Both the position numbers and the translations under genes were made by a program. A model generated the notes under the pieces. It had not been told where the DNA came from. It made no database searches and saw only the letters and a list, made by a program, of their open reading frames with translations. Positions 43,219 to 52,011 of a stretch of 64,000 nucleotides of DNA are shown here, piece after piece (the first letter of the stretch is position 1; every line of letters begins with the position of its first letter). The DNA is from Lysobacter sp. K5869 (GTDB lineage Bacteria > Pseudomonadota > Gammaproteobacteria > Xanthomonadales > Xanthomonadaceae): NCBI RefSeq assembly GCF_018847975.1, contig NZ_CP072597.1:3387001-3451000 (forward strand), written 5' to 3'.

Positions 43219-44202
43219 ATGACGCTCATCGTCACCGGCAGCGCCGGCCACCTCGGCGAAGGTTTGATGCGCCTGCTGCGCGCTCAGGGCCGCGAGGCGC
43301 GCGGCATCGATATCAAGCCTTCGGCGTTCACCGACCGGGTCGGCTCGATCGCCGACCGCGAGTTCGTCGCTGAGGCTGTGCGCGGGGCGAGCGGGGTGAT
43401 CCATGCCGCGACCCTGCACAAGCCGCATGTCGCCACCCACAGCTATCAGGATTTCGTCGACACCAACATCACCGGCACGCTCAATCTGCTGCAGGCCGCG
43501 TGCGAGCAAGGCGTGGAGTCGTTCGTGTTCACCAGCACCACCAGCGCGTTCGGCGCGGCGCTGACGCCGGCGCCGGGCGAGCCGGCGACCTGGATCGACG
43601 AGCGCGTGGCGCCGATTCCGAAGAACATCTACGGCGCCACCAAGGTCGCCGCCGAAGGCTTGTGCGAGTTGTTCCACCGCCGCCACAGGCTGCCGGTGCT
43701 GGTGCTGCGCACCTCGCGCTTCTTCCCCGAGGACGACGACGACGCTGCGCGGCGCGGCGAGTACGACACCGCCAACAGCCAGGCCAACGAACTGCTGTAC
43801 CGCCGCGCCGATATCGACGATGTGGCCCAGGCCCATCTGCGCGCGATCGAACGCGCGCCGGCGCTGGGCTTCGGCCGCTACATCGTCTCGGCGACCACGC
43901 CGTTCGCGCGCGAGCATCTGGCCGAACTCAGCGTCGACGCGGCGGCCGTGGTGCGGCGCTTGTTCCCGCGTTGCGCCGAGTTGTACGCGGCGCGAGGCTG
44001 GAAGCTGTTTCCGCATCTGGACCGGGTCTACGTCAACGCCGCCGCGCGCCGCGATCTGGGCTGGGAGCCGCGCTACGGCTTCGATTACGTGCTCGATTGC
44101 CTGGAGCGCGGGCTGGACTTCCGCAGCGCGTTGGCGCACGAGGTCGGGGTCAAGGGCTATCACCCGCAGCGCTTCGACGACATGCCCTATCCGGTGGCCT
44201 GA
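43219..44202 (+). CDS. NAD-dependent epimerase/dehydratase
   Basis: A 327-residue extended short-chain dehydrogenase. The N-terminal NAD-binding motif is VTGSAGHLGEG (TGxxGHLG variant), catalytic Tyr138 and Lys142 lie in YGATK, and FTSTTSAFGAA provides the Ser/Thr of the triad. RADIDDVAQAHLRAIERAP is typical of sugar epimerases. Substrate not identifiable; sugar nucleotide or related. It stands between the HD gene and a pterin pair. Confidence 0.82.
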   Translation: MTLIVTGSAGHLGEGLMRLLRAQGREARGIDIKPSAFTDRVGSIADREFVAEAVRGASGVIHAATLHKPHVATHSYQDFVDTNITGTLNLLQAACEQGVESFVFTSTTSAFGAALTPAPGEPATWIDERVAPIPKNIYGATKVAAEGLCELFHRRHRLPVLVLRTSRFFPEDDDDAARRGEYDTANSQANELLYRRADIDDVAQAHLRAIERAPALGFGRYIVSATTPFAREHLAELSVDAAAVVRRLFPRCAELYAARGWKLFPHLDRVYVNAAARRDLGWEPRYGFDYVLDCLERGLDFRSALAHEVGVKGYHPQRFDDMPYPVA

Positions 44203-44340
44203 ACCGCCGCCACGGCGCCGTCGCGGCGGCCGGCTACAATGCCCGCACGCGCCGCCGTTTCCGCGGCGCAGGAGCCGCCGAATGCCAGGGAGCGCCGCCA
44301 TGCCCACACCGATTCCGCCGTCCACGCGAGCGCCGCGCGC

Positions 44341-44904
44341 ATGAGCTGGACCGCGCTGATCTGCCTGGGCGCCAGCGACGGCCCGCGCGCGGAGAATCTG
44401 CTCGACGCCGCCGCGCAGTTGCTGGCCGAACCCGATGCGGCGCTGGCCGCGGCGTCGGAGCTTTATGGCGATCGCCATCGCCTGCACGCCGGCGGCGCCA
44501 CCTTGAATCTGGTGCTGGCGGTGGAGTGGCAGGGCGCGTCGCAGCCCGAAGCGCTGGAGCGCCGGTTCAAGCGCATCGAAGCTGGTTTCGGCCGCGAGCG
44601 CGATCCGCGCCGGCGCATGCCGGTGCCGCTGGACATCGATCTGCTCGGCGCGCTCGACGCCGGCGGGTCGCGCTGGCAGGCGCGCTACGATCCCGGCCGC
44701 GGCTATCTGTTCCATGGCCTGAGCCAGTTGCCGTTGCCGCCGCTGCAAGCCGCGCTCGACGCGCTGCAGCGCCAGCGCGGCTTCCGCGGCGAAGACAACG
44801 CACACGGCTTCTACGCGTACGCCGGCGCGGCTTTCGTGCGCCGCTATCTGCTCGAACGCGCCGCGCAATTGCGTGCGGCCGACGGCCAACGGGAGACCGG
44901 TTGA
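44341..44904 (+). CDS. Divergent FolK-like pterin pyrophosphokinase
   Basis: A 187-residue protein related to 6-hydroxymethyldihydropterin pyrophosphokinase (HPPK), which transfers pyrophosphate from ATP in folate synthesis. The layout fits: ALICLGASDG in place of IGSNLG, ERRFKRIEAGFGRERD and the metal-binding VPLDIDLL keeping both Asp residues. The usual GPR before LDxD is replaced by MPVP, so a catalytic Arg is missing. The first ATG in the frame at 44239 adds a low-complexity leader; 44341 gives MSWTALICLG. It is coupled to a FolM-like reductase (TGATG overlap), suggesting a pterin side pathway rather than the main folate gene. Confidence 0.68.
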   Translation: MSWTALICLGASDGPRAENLLDAAAQLLAEPDAALAAASELYGDRHRLHAGGATLNLVLAVEWQGASQPEALERRFKRIEAGFGRERDPRRRMPVPLDIDLLGALDAGGSRWQARYDPGRGYLFHGLSQLPLPPLQAALDALQRQRGFRGEDNAHGFYAYAGAAFVRRYLLERAAQLRAADGQRETG

Positions 44905-45623
44905 TGAGCGCGACGACCACGACCTTGGTCACCGGCGCTTCGCGTCGGATCGGCCGCGCCTTAGCCGAAGCCTGCCTCGCGCGCGGCGAGCGCGTGGTCG
45001 CGCACCGCCGCAGCGCGGCCGCGACGCCCGAGCCGTATTCGGCGCCGGTCGAGGCATGGTGCTGGGAGATGCAGGAGCCGCTGACCGAACTGCCGGCGCA
45101 AGACATCGATCATCTGATTCTCAGCGCCTCGCTGTTCGAGCGCGGCCATGCCTGGAACGCGCTCTCTGCCGACGCCGGCCCGGGCAGCGCCAGCGCCGAC
45201 GAGCGCGAGCGCTTCGCCCGCCAACTGCAGGTCAATCTGTTGGCGCCGTGGGAGCTGGCGGTGCGCCTGCACGCGCGGCGGCCGCTGCGTTCGGTGGTGA
45301 TGCTGCTCGACACCTATCTGGACCGCTCGTTTCCCGGCCACGCCGCGTATCAGGTCAGCCGCGCCGCCGGCGCCGGGCTGGTGCGCGGATTGGCGGCGGA
45401 ACTGGCGCCGTGCCGGGTCAACGCGGTGGCGCCGGGCACGGTGTTGCCCTCGGTGCGCGATCCGGCGCAGCGCGCCGAACAGGAAGACGCGATCGCCGCG
45501 CGCACGCTGCTGGGCCGCATCGGCGCGGTCGAGGACGTGGTGGGCGCGGCGATGTATTTGCGCGATGCGCCTTACGTGACCGGCGAAATCCTGCGCGTCG
45601 ACGGCGGACGCTTCAAACTCTAA
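44904..45623 (+). CDS. Short-chain dehydrogenase, FolM-like pteridine reductase
   Basis: A 239-residue SDR. The cofactor motif is TLVTGASRRIGRALAEA; the Arg-Arg after GAS is typical of pteridine/dihydromonapterin reductases, and NADPH preference is likely. The catalytic Tyr-Lys motif is less canonical: AAYQVSRAAG has Tyr but Arg in place of Lys by simple spacing. The end TGEILRVDGGRFKL is SDR-typical. The one-base overlap with the FolK-like gene argues for pterin metabolism. Exact substrate (dihydromonapterin or dihydrofolate) cannot be read. Confidence 0.72.
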   Translation: MSATTTTLVTGASRRIGRALAEACLARGERVVAHRRSAAATPEPYSAPVEAWCWEMQEPLTELPAQDIDHLILSASLFERGHAWNALSADAGPGSASADERERFARQLQVNLLAPWELAVRLHARRPLRSVVMLLDTYLDRSFPGHAAYQVSRAAGAGLVRGLAAELAPCRVNAVAPGTVLPSVRDPAQRAEQEDAIAARTLLGRIGAVEDVVGAAMYLRDAPYVTGEILRVDGGRFKL

Positions 45624-45643
45624 CGAGGCCGTCTGTTGTCCTC

Positions 45644-45742
45644 CTGTAGGAGCGGCGCGAGCCGCGACCGCGACAACGCAACTGCGTCGAAACTCGCGCA
45701 ATAGTCGCGTCGTCGCGGTCGCGGCTCGCGCCGCTCCTACAG
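45644..45742. repeat. Perfect 31-bp inverted pair of GTAGGAGCGGC repeats
   Basis: Arms 45644-45674 and 45712-45742 are exact reverse complements over 31 bases (CTGTAGGAGCGGCGCGAGCC then GCGACCGCGAC), with a 37-base loop. They follow the FolM-like gene and precede the macrodomain gene. This is the cleanest copy of the family in the window. Confidence 0.9.
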
Positions 45743-45808
45743 GGAACTCGCCGGCGTTCGCGGAGCCGCGGGCGCCGATATCGCTCTCCTCCCGAATCAA
45801 GGAAGACC

Positions 45809-46264
45809 ATGAAGATCATCCAGGGCGACTTGCTGCAACTCGCCGCCGACGGCCGCTTCGACGTGATCGTCCACGGCTGCAATTGCCAATGCCGCATGGG
45901 CCGTGGCATCGCGTTGAGCATCCGCGAGCGTTTCCCCGCCGCCTGGGACGCCGATCAGCGCACCGTGCCGGCGGATCGCGGCAAGCTCGGTACCTACAGT
46001 CAGGCGTCAGTGGAGGAGAACGGCCACCGCTTCGTCGTCGTCAACGCCTACACCCAGTTCCATTGGCAAGGCGAGGGCGTGCTCGCCGACTACGAAGCCA
46101 TCGGCCGGGCGATGCGTTCGATCGCGCGCGAGTTCCACGGCCAGCGCATCGGCTATCCGCTGATCGGCGCGGGCCTGGCCAAGGGCGATTGGAAGGTCAT
46201 CGCGCCGATCATCGACGAGGCCTTGGCCGGCGAGGATCACACGCTGGTCGAGTTCACCGGCTGA
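45809..46264 (+). CDS. Macrodomain ADP-ribose-binding protein
   Basis: A 151-residue stand-alone macrodomain. The ADP-ribose pocket is recognisable: MKIIQGDLLQL, VIVHGCNCQCRMGRGIALSI and RIGYPLIGAGLAKGDWKVI. The HGCNCQCRMGxGIAL form is that of the Poa1/Appr-1''-phosphatase-like and DarG-like group. It may remove or bind ADP-ribose from phosphate, protein or DNA. No DarT-type ADP-ribosyltransferase is nearby, so an antitoxin role is not supported here. Confidence 0.85.
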   Translation: MKIIQGDLLQLAADGRFDVIVHGCNCQCRMGRGIALSIRERFPAAWDADQRTVPADRGKLGTYSQASVEENGHRFVVVNAYTQFHWQGEGVLADYEAIGRAMRSIAREFHGQRIGYPLIGAGLAKGDWKVIAPIIDEALAGEDHTLVEFTG

Positions 46265-46435
46265 GCGCGCGGGGCGGCGTGGGTCGAGGCCGAAGCCGCG
46301 CGTCCGCCGAATCGCGACGTTAGCCGTCTTCCTGCCCGCCATGCCCGCGAGCGCGCGCTTGGTTTTGTTTCGCCGCCGCCGAACATGCGCGGTCTTCGGC
46401 TGCGGCTGCGAGCGCTGCATCGCGGAACCCGCTCA

Positions 46436-46466
46436 CGAAAACGCCCGCGGCGCGCCGCGGGCGTTC
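46436..46466 (-). terminator. Terminator of the minus-strand gene at 46487-46834
   Basis: A perfect 26-base palindrome (46440-46465, arms AACGCCCGCGGCG) lies 21 bases after the stop and is followed on the minus strand by TTTT when extended into the flank. It should end transcription from the right. Confidence 0.65.
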
Positions 46467-46486
46467 TTACGATCATCGGCCGCGCC

Positions 46487-46834
46487 TCAAGCCTGCGCGG
46501 CCAACTCCGCCATGCGCTGGGCGATGCGCCGGCGCGCATCCTCGGAATTGCTGCGCGCGCGCTGCCAGGCCGAGCGCGCCGCGCCCTGCGCCTGTTCCCA
46601 GTTCAAGGCCGAACCCAGGCGGATGCGCTGATAGCGCCCGCGCAAGTCCAGCCCGGGATCGTCGAAATCGCGGTCGGGGTGTTCGAGTTGGATCGAGATG
46701 CCGACATAGAACGCCGGCGCGTAATCGCTGAAATGCAGTCCTTCGCGATAGAACTCCGCTTCGCGGTAGTGGCTGGCCCAATAGCTCAGCCCGGGCGTGG
46801 TCGGAGTGGGGCGGCCTTGCAGGGTGGTCGTCAT
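46487..46834 (-). CDS. Hypothetical protein, general-stress-like repeat pattern
   Basis: A 115-residue soluble protein. It reads like one unit of a pattern often seen in bacterial general-stress proteins: SYWASHYREAEFYREGLHFSD then YAPAFYVG, then DFDDPGLDLRGRYQRIR, then SALNWEQAQGAARSAWQRA. I recall this from memory and cannot name a family. A GGAG site precedes the ATG at 46834; an ATG twelve codons earlier is possible. Monocistronic, with its own terminator. Confidence 0.65.
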   Translation of the reverse strand: MTTTLQGRPTPTTPGLSYWASHYREAEFYREGLHFSDYAPAFYVGISIQLEHPDRDFDDPGLDLRGRYQRIRLGSALNWEQAQGAARSAWQRARSNSEDARRRIAQRMAELAAQA

Positions 46835-47041
46835 CGCTCTGGCTCCGCTTAGGAACCCCTGTGCGCGCACCCTAGCCCACGGCGATGTTAGTTGTCCGTT
46901 ACGGATGATGCGCGTTGCGTGAAGTGTGAATGGGGAAGCGCTTCCTTGCGCGCAATCGCCCGGCGCGGAAAAGTCCGGCCGGGCGAGGGTTTACGCGAGC
47001 GAGCGTGAGGCCGGCGGCGCGGCCTCGCGCCGACGCCGCGC

Positions 47042-48544
47042 TTACGGCCCTTGCGCCGCGGTCACCGCGGCATTGGCGTCGATCAAGCCCGGCCCGCAAC
47101 CGCCCGGACACTTGGCCGCAACGATCGGCCGCGCGGTGTTGGTCAGGATCGTTTGCACCTGCGCGGTGTTGAGCGCCGGCTTCACCGACTTGATCAGCGC
47201 GACCACGCCGGCCACGTGCGGCGCGGCCATCGAGGTGCCTTGATAGAAGTCGTAGCCGTTGGCGTCGACGGTCGAGAGCACGCCGCGGTTGGCGTGGTTC
47301 TGCGTGCATTTGCCGCTGACCGATTCGCCCAGGGCGAGGAACTCGGCCGCCGGCGAGCAGGTTTCGCCGCCCGGCGCGGTGATGTCGATGCCGGCGCCGT
47401 AGTTGGAATACCACGCGCGGTTGCCGTTGATGTCGCTGGCGGCGACGGTGATGGTGTTCGGGCAGCTGGCCGGAGTGAAGCCGGACACGTCGTTGTTGCT
47501 GTTGCCGGCGGCGACCACGACGATGGAACCGTTGGCGGTCGCGGCGTTGATCGCGTCGCGGTACGCCAGGGTCTGCGTGCAGGCTTGCGCGCCGCCGAGC
47601 GACAGATTGATCACGTCGGCCGGATTGGGATTGGCCGGAATGCCGCTGACCGTGCCGCCGGATGCCCACACGATGCCGTCGGCGATGTCGGAGGTGGCGC
47701 CCACGCCGCTGTTGCCGAGCACGCGCACCGGCAGGATCTTGGCGTTGCGCGCCACCCCGGCCACGCCGGCGCTGTTGTTGGTGACCGCGGCGATGGTGCC
47801 CGACACATGCGTGCCGTGCTTGACGTTGGACGAATCGGTGGCGTTGTTGTCGCGGCCGTTGCCGTCGTTGCCGCCGCCGCAGTTGTACGGCAAGCCCGCG
47901 AACAGGCAAGCCAGGCCGAGGCCGTTGACCGAGGCGACGAAGTCGTAGCCCGGCAACAGATTGGCGTTGAGGTCGGTGTGCGAGAGGTAGCCGCTGTCGA
48001 CCACCGCGACCACCACGCCGGCGCCGTCGGCCTTGTCCCAGGCGCTGGGGCCGTTGATGCCGACCGCGCTGTCGGCGTAATGCCACTGCTCGTTGTAGCG
48101 GGTGTCGTTGGGCGTGAGCTGGGCGCTCATCAACAGGTCGGGTTCGACGTATTCCACGCGCGGGTCGGCGGCGATGCGCTTCATCAGCGCGATGGCGTCG
48201 CTGCGGTCGAGGCCGCGGTCGGCGCGGATCACGTCGGCGCCCATCGACATGCGGCGCAGGTGCGACAGGCCCAGGCGCGGCTGGCCCTTGGCCGCCGGCA
48301 ACGCGGCGGCGGCGCGGCCGAGCGCGGCGTCGAACTCGGCGGCGCTGGCGCGGGCGCTGCTGCCGGCGCGGTATTTGACGATGAATTGATCGTAGCTGCC
48401 GCCGGCTTGCAGGCCGGCGATATTGACGGTGGCGGCGACCGCGGGCGCGGCGCAGACCGCGGCCAGGGCTGCGGCGGTGGCCAGGGCGAGCGGGCGCAGG
48501 GCGCGGGCAGCGGCGTGGAGGCGTGGCAAGGTCGGGTACGACAT
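47042..48544 (-). CDS. Secreted subtilisin-like serine protease (S8)
   Basis: A 500-residue extracellular protease. Signal peptide residues 1-38 ending PAVAA; a propeptide follows (to about residue 145, with YDQFIVKYRAG and VEYVEPD). The catalytic triad is intact: Asp183 in VAVVDSGYLSH, His243 in KHGTHVSGT, Ser438 in GTSMAAPHVAG, with the oxyanion Asn348 in AAGNSN. Several Cys (near 213, 222, 322, 361, 396, 413) may form disulfides. It lacks a long C-terminal P-domain, unlike many Lysobacter proteases. Extracellular protein degradation fits a predatory lifestyle. Start at 48544 has GAGGA upstream; the longer frame is not convincing. Confidence 0.92.
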   Translation of the reverse strand: MSYPTLPRLHAAARALRPLALATAAALAAVCAAPAVAATVNIAGLQAGGSYDQFIVKYRAGSSARASAAEFDAALGRAAAALPAAKGQPRLGLSHLRRMSMGADVIRADRGLDRSDAIALMKRIAADPRVEYVEPDLLMSAQLTPNDTRYNEQWHYADSAVGINGPSAWDKADGAGVVVAVVDSGYLSHTDLNANLLPGYDFVASVNGLGLACLFAGLPYNCGGGNDGNGRDNNATDSSNVKHGTHVSGTIAAVTNNSAGVAGVARNAKILPVRVLGNSGVGATSDIADGIVWASGGTVSGIPANPNPADVINLSLGGAQACTQTLAYRDAINAATANGSIVVVAAGNSNNDVSGFTPASCPNTITVAASDINGNRAWYSNYGAGIDITAPGGETCSPAAEFLALGESVSGKCTQNHANRGVLSTVDANGYDFYQGTSMAAPHVAGVVALIKSVKPALNTAQVQTILTNTARPIVAAKCPGGCGPGLIDANAAVTAAQGP

Positions 48545-48949
48545 CGGCGAAGTCCTCACGTTGGATAGGCCGCGAAGGGCGGCGGGGACGGGCCGGGCCC
48601 GGTCCGAAGCAAGGGGCATCGCATGCGCGCGTACGGCGGATCGGCGATGCCGGCGGGGTTGGCCCGGGTCCACTGTAGGCGCGGGCGCCGCCGCGAAAAT
48701 CGGCAGAAATGCCTGTAAAACAAGCTGAATCAGTGATCGCGCGCACCGTTGGACGCTGCCGCCAAGTTTCGGTTGCGGGCCGCGGCCGCCGCCGCCGCGC
48801 GTTCGGCACGACCGTGCGGGGCCATGCGCGGGCGTGCGGGATTGGGCCGATGCGCCGCCGCCGTCTGTCTTGCGCCTTCACCCGCGCGGGCGCAGGCTGT
48901 ACCCGCCGCGCCCACGCCGCGCGGGCAACCGACCGCCGTGGGAGCGCGC
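48545..48949. other. Divergent regulatory region, protease versus diguanylate cyclase
   Basis: No gene is visible in 405 bases. One AT-richer patch (48703-48735, containing TGTAAAACAAGCTGAATCAG) stands out and is the best place for promoters facing either way; I could not fix -10 and -35 boxes. The remainder is GC-rich and low-complexity. Confidence 0.5.
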
Positions 48950-50017
48950 GTGACGGCAAAGAACGACAGCGCTTACGACCCCAGCCGCGCCAGCGAGCAT
49001 CTGCGCTTCGTCCGGCGCATCTACCAAATGCGCACCTTGGGCCTGGGTTTCGGCTTCTTCGCGGTGGGCGGCGCGCTCTACGAACAAGGCGCGGCGTGGT
49101 GGGTCTGGGCGGCGCTGTTCGCCAACGGTTTCCTCTGGCCGCCGGCGGCTTACTTCACCGCTTCGCGCAGCCGCGATCCGGAATTCAGCGAGTACCGCAA
49201 TCTGGTGATCGACTCGGTCCTGGGCGGCGTGTGGATCGCGGTGATGCAGTTCAACGTCGTGCCCAGCGCCTTGCTGGCGGTGATGCTGTCGGCCGACAAG
49301 ATCGGCGTCGGCGGCTGGCGTTTCCTGGTGCGCACCGCCAGCGCGCAGGCCGTCGCCTGTCTGGTCGCGTGGACCGCGCTGGGCTTCGGCTTCGCGCCGC
49401 ACAGTTCGATGTTGGTGATCCTGGCCTGCCTGCCTTTCATGTTCGTCTATCCGATGGCGATCAGCAGCGCGGCGTATGGGCTGGCGCGCAAGGTGGTGCG
49501 GCAGAACCGCCAACTCGCATTGCTCAGCCGCACCGATCCGCTGACCGGGCTGCAGAACCGCTTGCACTGGGACGACGCGGCCAGCGCCACCATGACCCAC
49601 TGCGCGCGCAGCAACAAGCGCGCGGCGCTGGTGGTGATCGATGTGGACCGATTCAAGCAGATCAACGATTACCACGGCCATCTGATCGGCGACGCGGTGC
49701 TGCGGCGGGTCGCCGACGTGCTGCACCGCGCCGCGCGCATGACCGACACCGCCAGCCGCATCGGCGGCGACGAGTTCGCGCTGATCCTCATGGACACCGA
49801 CGCCGACAGCGCCCGCGCCATCGCCGAGCGGCTGCGCCGCGCGGTCGAGGAAGCGCGCTTCGACGACGCGCCGGAGTTGCGCTGCACGGTCAGCATCGGC
49901 GTGGCCGGCACCGGCGCCAAGAGCTACACCGCGGCGATGTGGATGCGCCACGCCGACGCGGCGCTGTACCGGGCCAAGCAACTGGGCCGCAACGCGGTCG
50001 AGGTGGCCGAGGAATGA
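48950..50017 (+). CDS. MASE2-GGDEF diguanylate cyclase
   Basis: A 355-residue membrane cyclase making cyclic di-GMP. Residues about 15-175 are a MASE2-type sensor with paired helices (YQMRTLGLGFGFFAVGGALY, WWVWAALFANGFLWPPAAYF, DSVLGGVWIAVMQFNVVP). The GGDEF domain begins near residue 190 (LALLSRTDPLTGLQNRL) with an intact catalytic GGDEF at 272-276. The inhibitory I-site RMTD lies five residues before it, so feedback by c-di-GMP is expected. GTG start at 48950; the upstream frame to 48749 is low-complexity. It overlaps the next small gene (ATGA). Confidence 0.88.
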   Translation: MTAKNDSAYDPSRASEHLRFVRRIYQMRTLGLGFGFFAVGGALYEQGAAWWVWAALFANGFLWPPAAYFTASRSRDPEFSEYRNLVIDSVLGGVWIAVMQFNVVPSALLAVMLSADKIGVGGWRFLVRTASAQAVACLVAWTALGFGFAPHSSMLVILACLPFMFVYPMAISSAAYGLARKVVRQNRQLALLSRTDPLTGLQNRLHWDDAASATMTHCARSNKRAALVVIDVDRFKQINDYHGHLIGDAVLRRVADVLHRAARMTDTASRIGGDEFALILMDTDADSARAIAERLRRAVEEARFDDAPELRCTVSIGVAGTGAKSYTAAMWMRHADAALYRAKQLGRNAVEVAEE

Positions 50018-50325
50018 GCGCGCCGGCCTGGGACGACTGGGCCCCGGCGCAAGGCTGGGACGCGTTCGCCGCGCACGCCGCGCTGTCGGACGCGCTGTGG
50101 GACGGCCTGAGCGAAGGCGAGGGCGGCTGGCATTACCTCAACCCGACCAGCGAGCTGTCGATCTGGGAATGCGAGGCCGACGGCAGCGCGCTGCTGATCG
50201 AGTACCGCGACGAGCGCATCGTGCGCCTGCAATGCGACGGCGGCCGCGCGCGGGCGCATCTGGCCGCGGTCGCGGCGGCGTTCGGCCTGCGGGCCGGCCA
50301 GGCCGCTTCCCCGCCGGCCGACTGA
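50014..50325 (+). CDS. Small acidic protein overlapping the diguanylate cyclase
   Basis: A 103-residue acidic, Trp-rich protein (WDDWAPAQGWDAF, SEGEGGWHYLNPTSELSIWE, LLIEYRDERIVRLQC), predicted as alpha plus beta, with no membrane segment. I do not recognise the family. The ATG overlaps the stop of the cyclase gene, so it is translated together with it and might bind or regulate that enzyme, which is inference from arrangement only. Confidence 0.7.
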   Translation: MSAPAWDDWAPAQGWDAFAAHAALSDALWDGLSEGEGGWHYLNPTSELSIWECEADGSALLIEYRDERIVRLQCDGGRARAHLAAVAAAFGLRAGQAASPPAD

Positions 50326-50419
50326 GACGCCGCGCGCGCAAGCGCGGCGCCAGGCCTGCGCCGCGCGCCGCAGTTCATTAGAATCCGGCCGACGTACTCA
50401 GCGCGGACCCGGGCGGACC

Positions 50420-51709
50420 ATGGCAGCACACCTCGATTCAATCGCGCAGGCGCGCATCGGCGTGATCGGCCTGGGCTATGTCGGCCTGCCGCTGGCGCTG
50501 GAGTTCGGCAAGGTCTACGACACCGTCGGCTACGACATCGACCCGGTGCGCGTGGCCCAGCTCAGCACCGGCGAGGACCGCCACCACGAGCACGACGCGG
50601 CCGAAATCCAGGCCGCCTCGCGCCTGCGCTTCAGCGCCTCGCTGGAAGACCTCGACGACCGCGACACCTTCGTGGTCACCGTGCCCACGCCGGTGGACGA
50701 GCACAAGCGCCCGGACTTCACCCCGCTGATCCTCGCCAGCCGCGCGCTCGGCGGCGTGCTCAAGCGCGGCGACACGGTGATCTACGAATCCACGGTGTAT
50801 CCCGGCGCCACCGAGGAGATCTGCATTCCCGAACTCGAGCGCGTCTCGGGCCTGCGCTGCAACGAGGATTTCTTCGCCGGCTACAGCCCGGAGCGGATCA
50901 ATCCCGGCGACCGCCAGCGCAAGCTGGTCGATATTCCCAAGGTCACCTCGGGCTCCAACCCGGAGACCGCCGAGCGCGTCGACGCGCTCTACCGCAGCAT
51001 CATTCCCGCCGGCACCCACCGCGCCTCCAGCCTGCGCGTGGCCGAGGCGTCCAAGGTCATCGAGAACACTCAGCGCGACGCCAACATCGCGCTGATCAAC
51101 GAGTTCGCGCTGATCTTCCAGCGGCTGGGCATCGACACCACCGAGGTGCTGGAAGCGGCCGGGACCAAGTGGAATTTCCTGCCGTTCCGCCCGGGTTTGG
51201 TCGGCGGCCACTGCATCGGCGTGGACCCGTACTACCTGATCCAGAAGGCGCAAAGCGCGGGCTATTACCCCGACATCCTGCTCGCCTGCCGGCGCATCAA
51301 CGACGCGATGGGCGGGCACGTGGCGGCGGAGGTGATCAAGCGCATGATCCAGCGCGGCATCGCCGTGGCCGGTTCGCGCATCCTGATCCTCGGCCTGACC
51401 TTCAAGGAAAACTGCGCCGACCTGCGCAACACCCGGGTGATCGATCTGGCCCGCGAGTTCGGCGAGTACCGCGCCCGGGTCGAGATCTGCGACCCCTGGG
51501 CCAACGCCGAGGAAGCGCGGCGCGAGTACGGCCTGGACATGGTCGAGGCGCCCGAGCGCGGCGCCTACGACGCGATCGTGATCGCGGTGGCGCACGAGCA
51601 GTTCCGCACCCTCGGCGCGGCCGGTGCGCGCGCCTACGGCAAACCCGGGGCGCTGCTGTACGACATCAAGAGCCTGTATCCGCGCGACGAGGTCGACGGG
51701 CGGCTGTGA
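50420..51709 (+). CDS. tviB: Nucleotide sugar dehydrogenase, TviB/WbpO type
   Basis: A 429-residue enzyme of the UDP-glucose/GDP-mannose dehydrogenase family. N-terminal NAD fold RIGVIGLGYVGLPLALEF, then GYSPERINPGDRQRKLVDIPKVTSG, catalytic Cys265 in GGHCIGVDPYYL, and KENCADLRNTRVIDL. These match the UDP-N-acetylhexosamine 6-dehydrogenases TviB/WbpO that make precursors of acidic capsule or O-antigen sugars. No epimerase partner (TviC/WbpP) or glycosyltransferases lie next to it, so the polymer it serves is elsewhere. Confidence 0.88.
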   Translation: MAAHLDSIAQARIGVIGLGYVGLPLALEFGKVYDTVGYDIDPVRVAQLSTGEDRHHEHDAAEIQAASRLRFSASLEDLDDRDTFVVTVPTPVDEHKRPDFTPLILASRALGGVLKRGDTVIYESTVYPGATEEICIPELERVSGLRCNEDFFAGYSPERINPGDRQRKLVDIPKVTSGSNPETAERVDALYRSIIPAGTHRASSLRVAEASKVIENTQRDANIALINEFALIFQRLGIDTTEVLEAAGTKWNFLPFRPGLVGGHCIGVDPYYLIQKAQSAGYYPDILLACRRINDAMGGHVAAEVIKRMIQRGIAVAGSRILILGLTFKENCADLRNTRVIDLAREFGEYRARVEICDPWANAEEARREYGLDMVEAPERGAYDAIVIAVAHEQFRTLGAAGARAYGKPGALLYDIKSLYPRDEVDGRL

Positions 51710-52011
51710 GGCCGCGGGCTTGAAGGCCTCGCCGCGAGTGCGCTGTCGCAAGTAGAGGTCGCTGTCCGGGAGCGCGGGCCGCGTAAGACCGGACGCTTCC
51801 CGCCAAGCACGTCATCCCCGCGAACGCGGGGAGCCAGAGCCTTCAGCGCGAACCGTCCCGCGGGCCCGCGCCGGCCGTACTGCGCCCGCGAGCGCTCATC
51901 GCGCAAAGCCGCGATGCCGAAACGCGCCGGCCCATCGGCGCCTGCCAGCCAAAAACCGCCCGGCCCCGTACAGACCCTGCACGCGGCCGCGGTTATGCTC
52001 GGCCCCAGCCC
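51710..52011. other. Intergenic region with one short palindrome
   Basis: No gene visible. At 51808-51841 the sequence CACGTCATCCCCGCGAACGC plus GGGGAGCCAGAG contains the hairpin CCCCGCGAACGCGGGG, related in layout to the CCGTCATTCCGG repeats. The rest is GC-rich and unremarkable; I see no clear promoter for the following gene. Confidence 0.5.

Noticed and set aside
45809..46264. DarTG-type toxin-antitoxin system
   Set aside because: Only the macrodomain is present. Neither neighbour resembles DarT.
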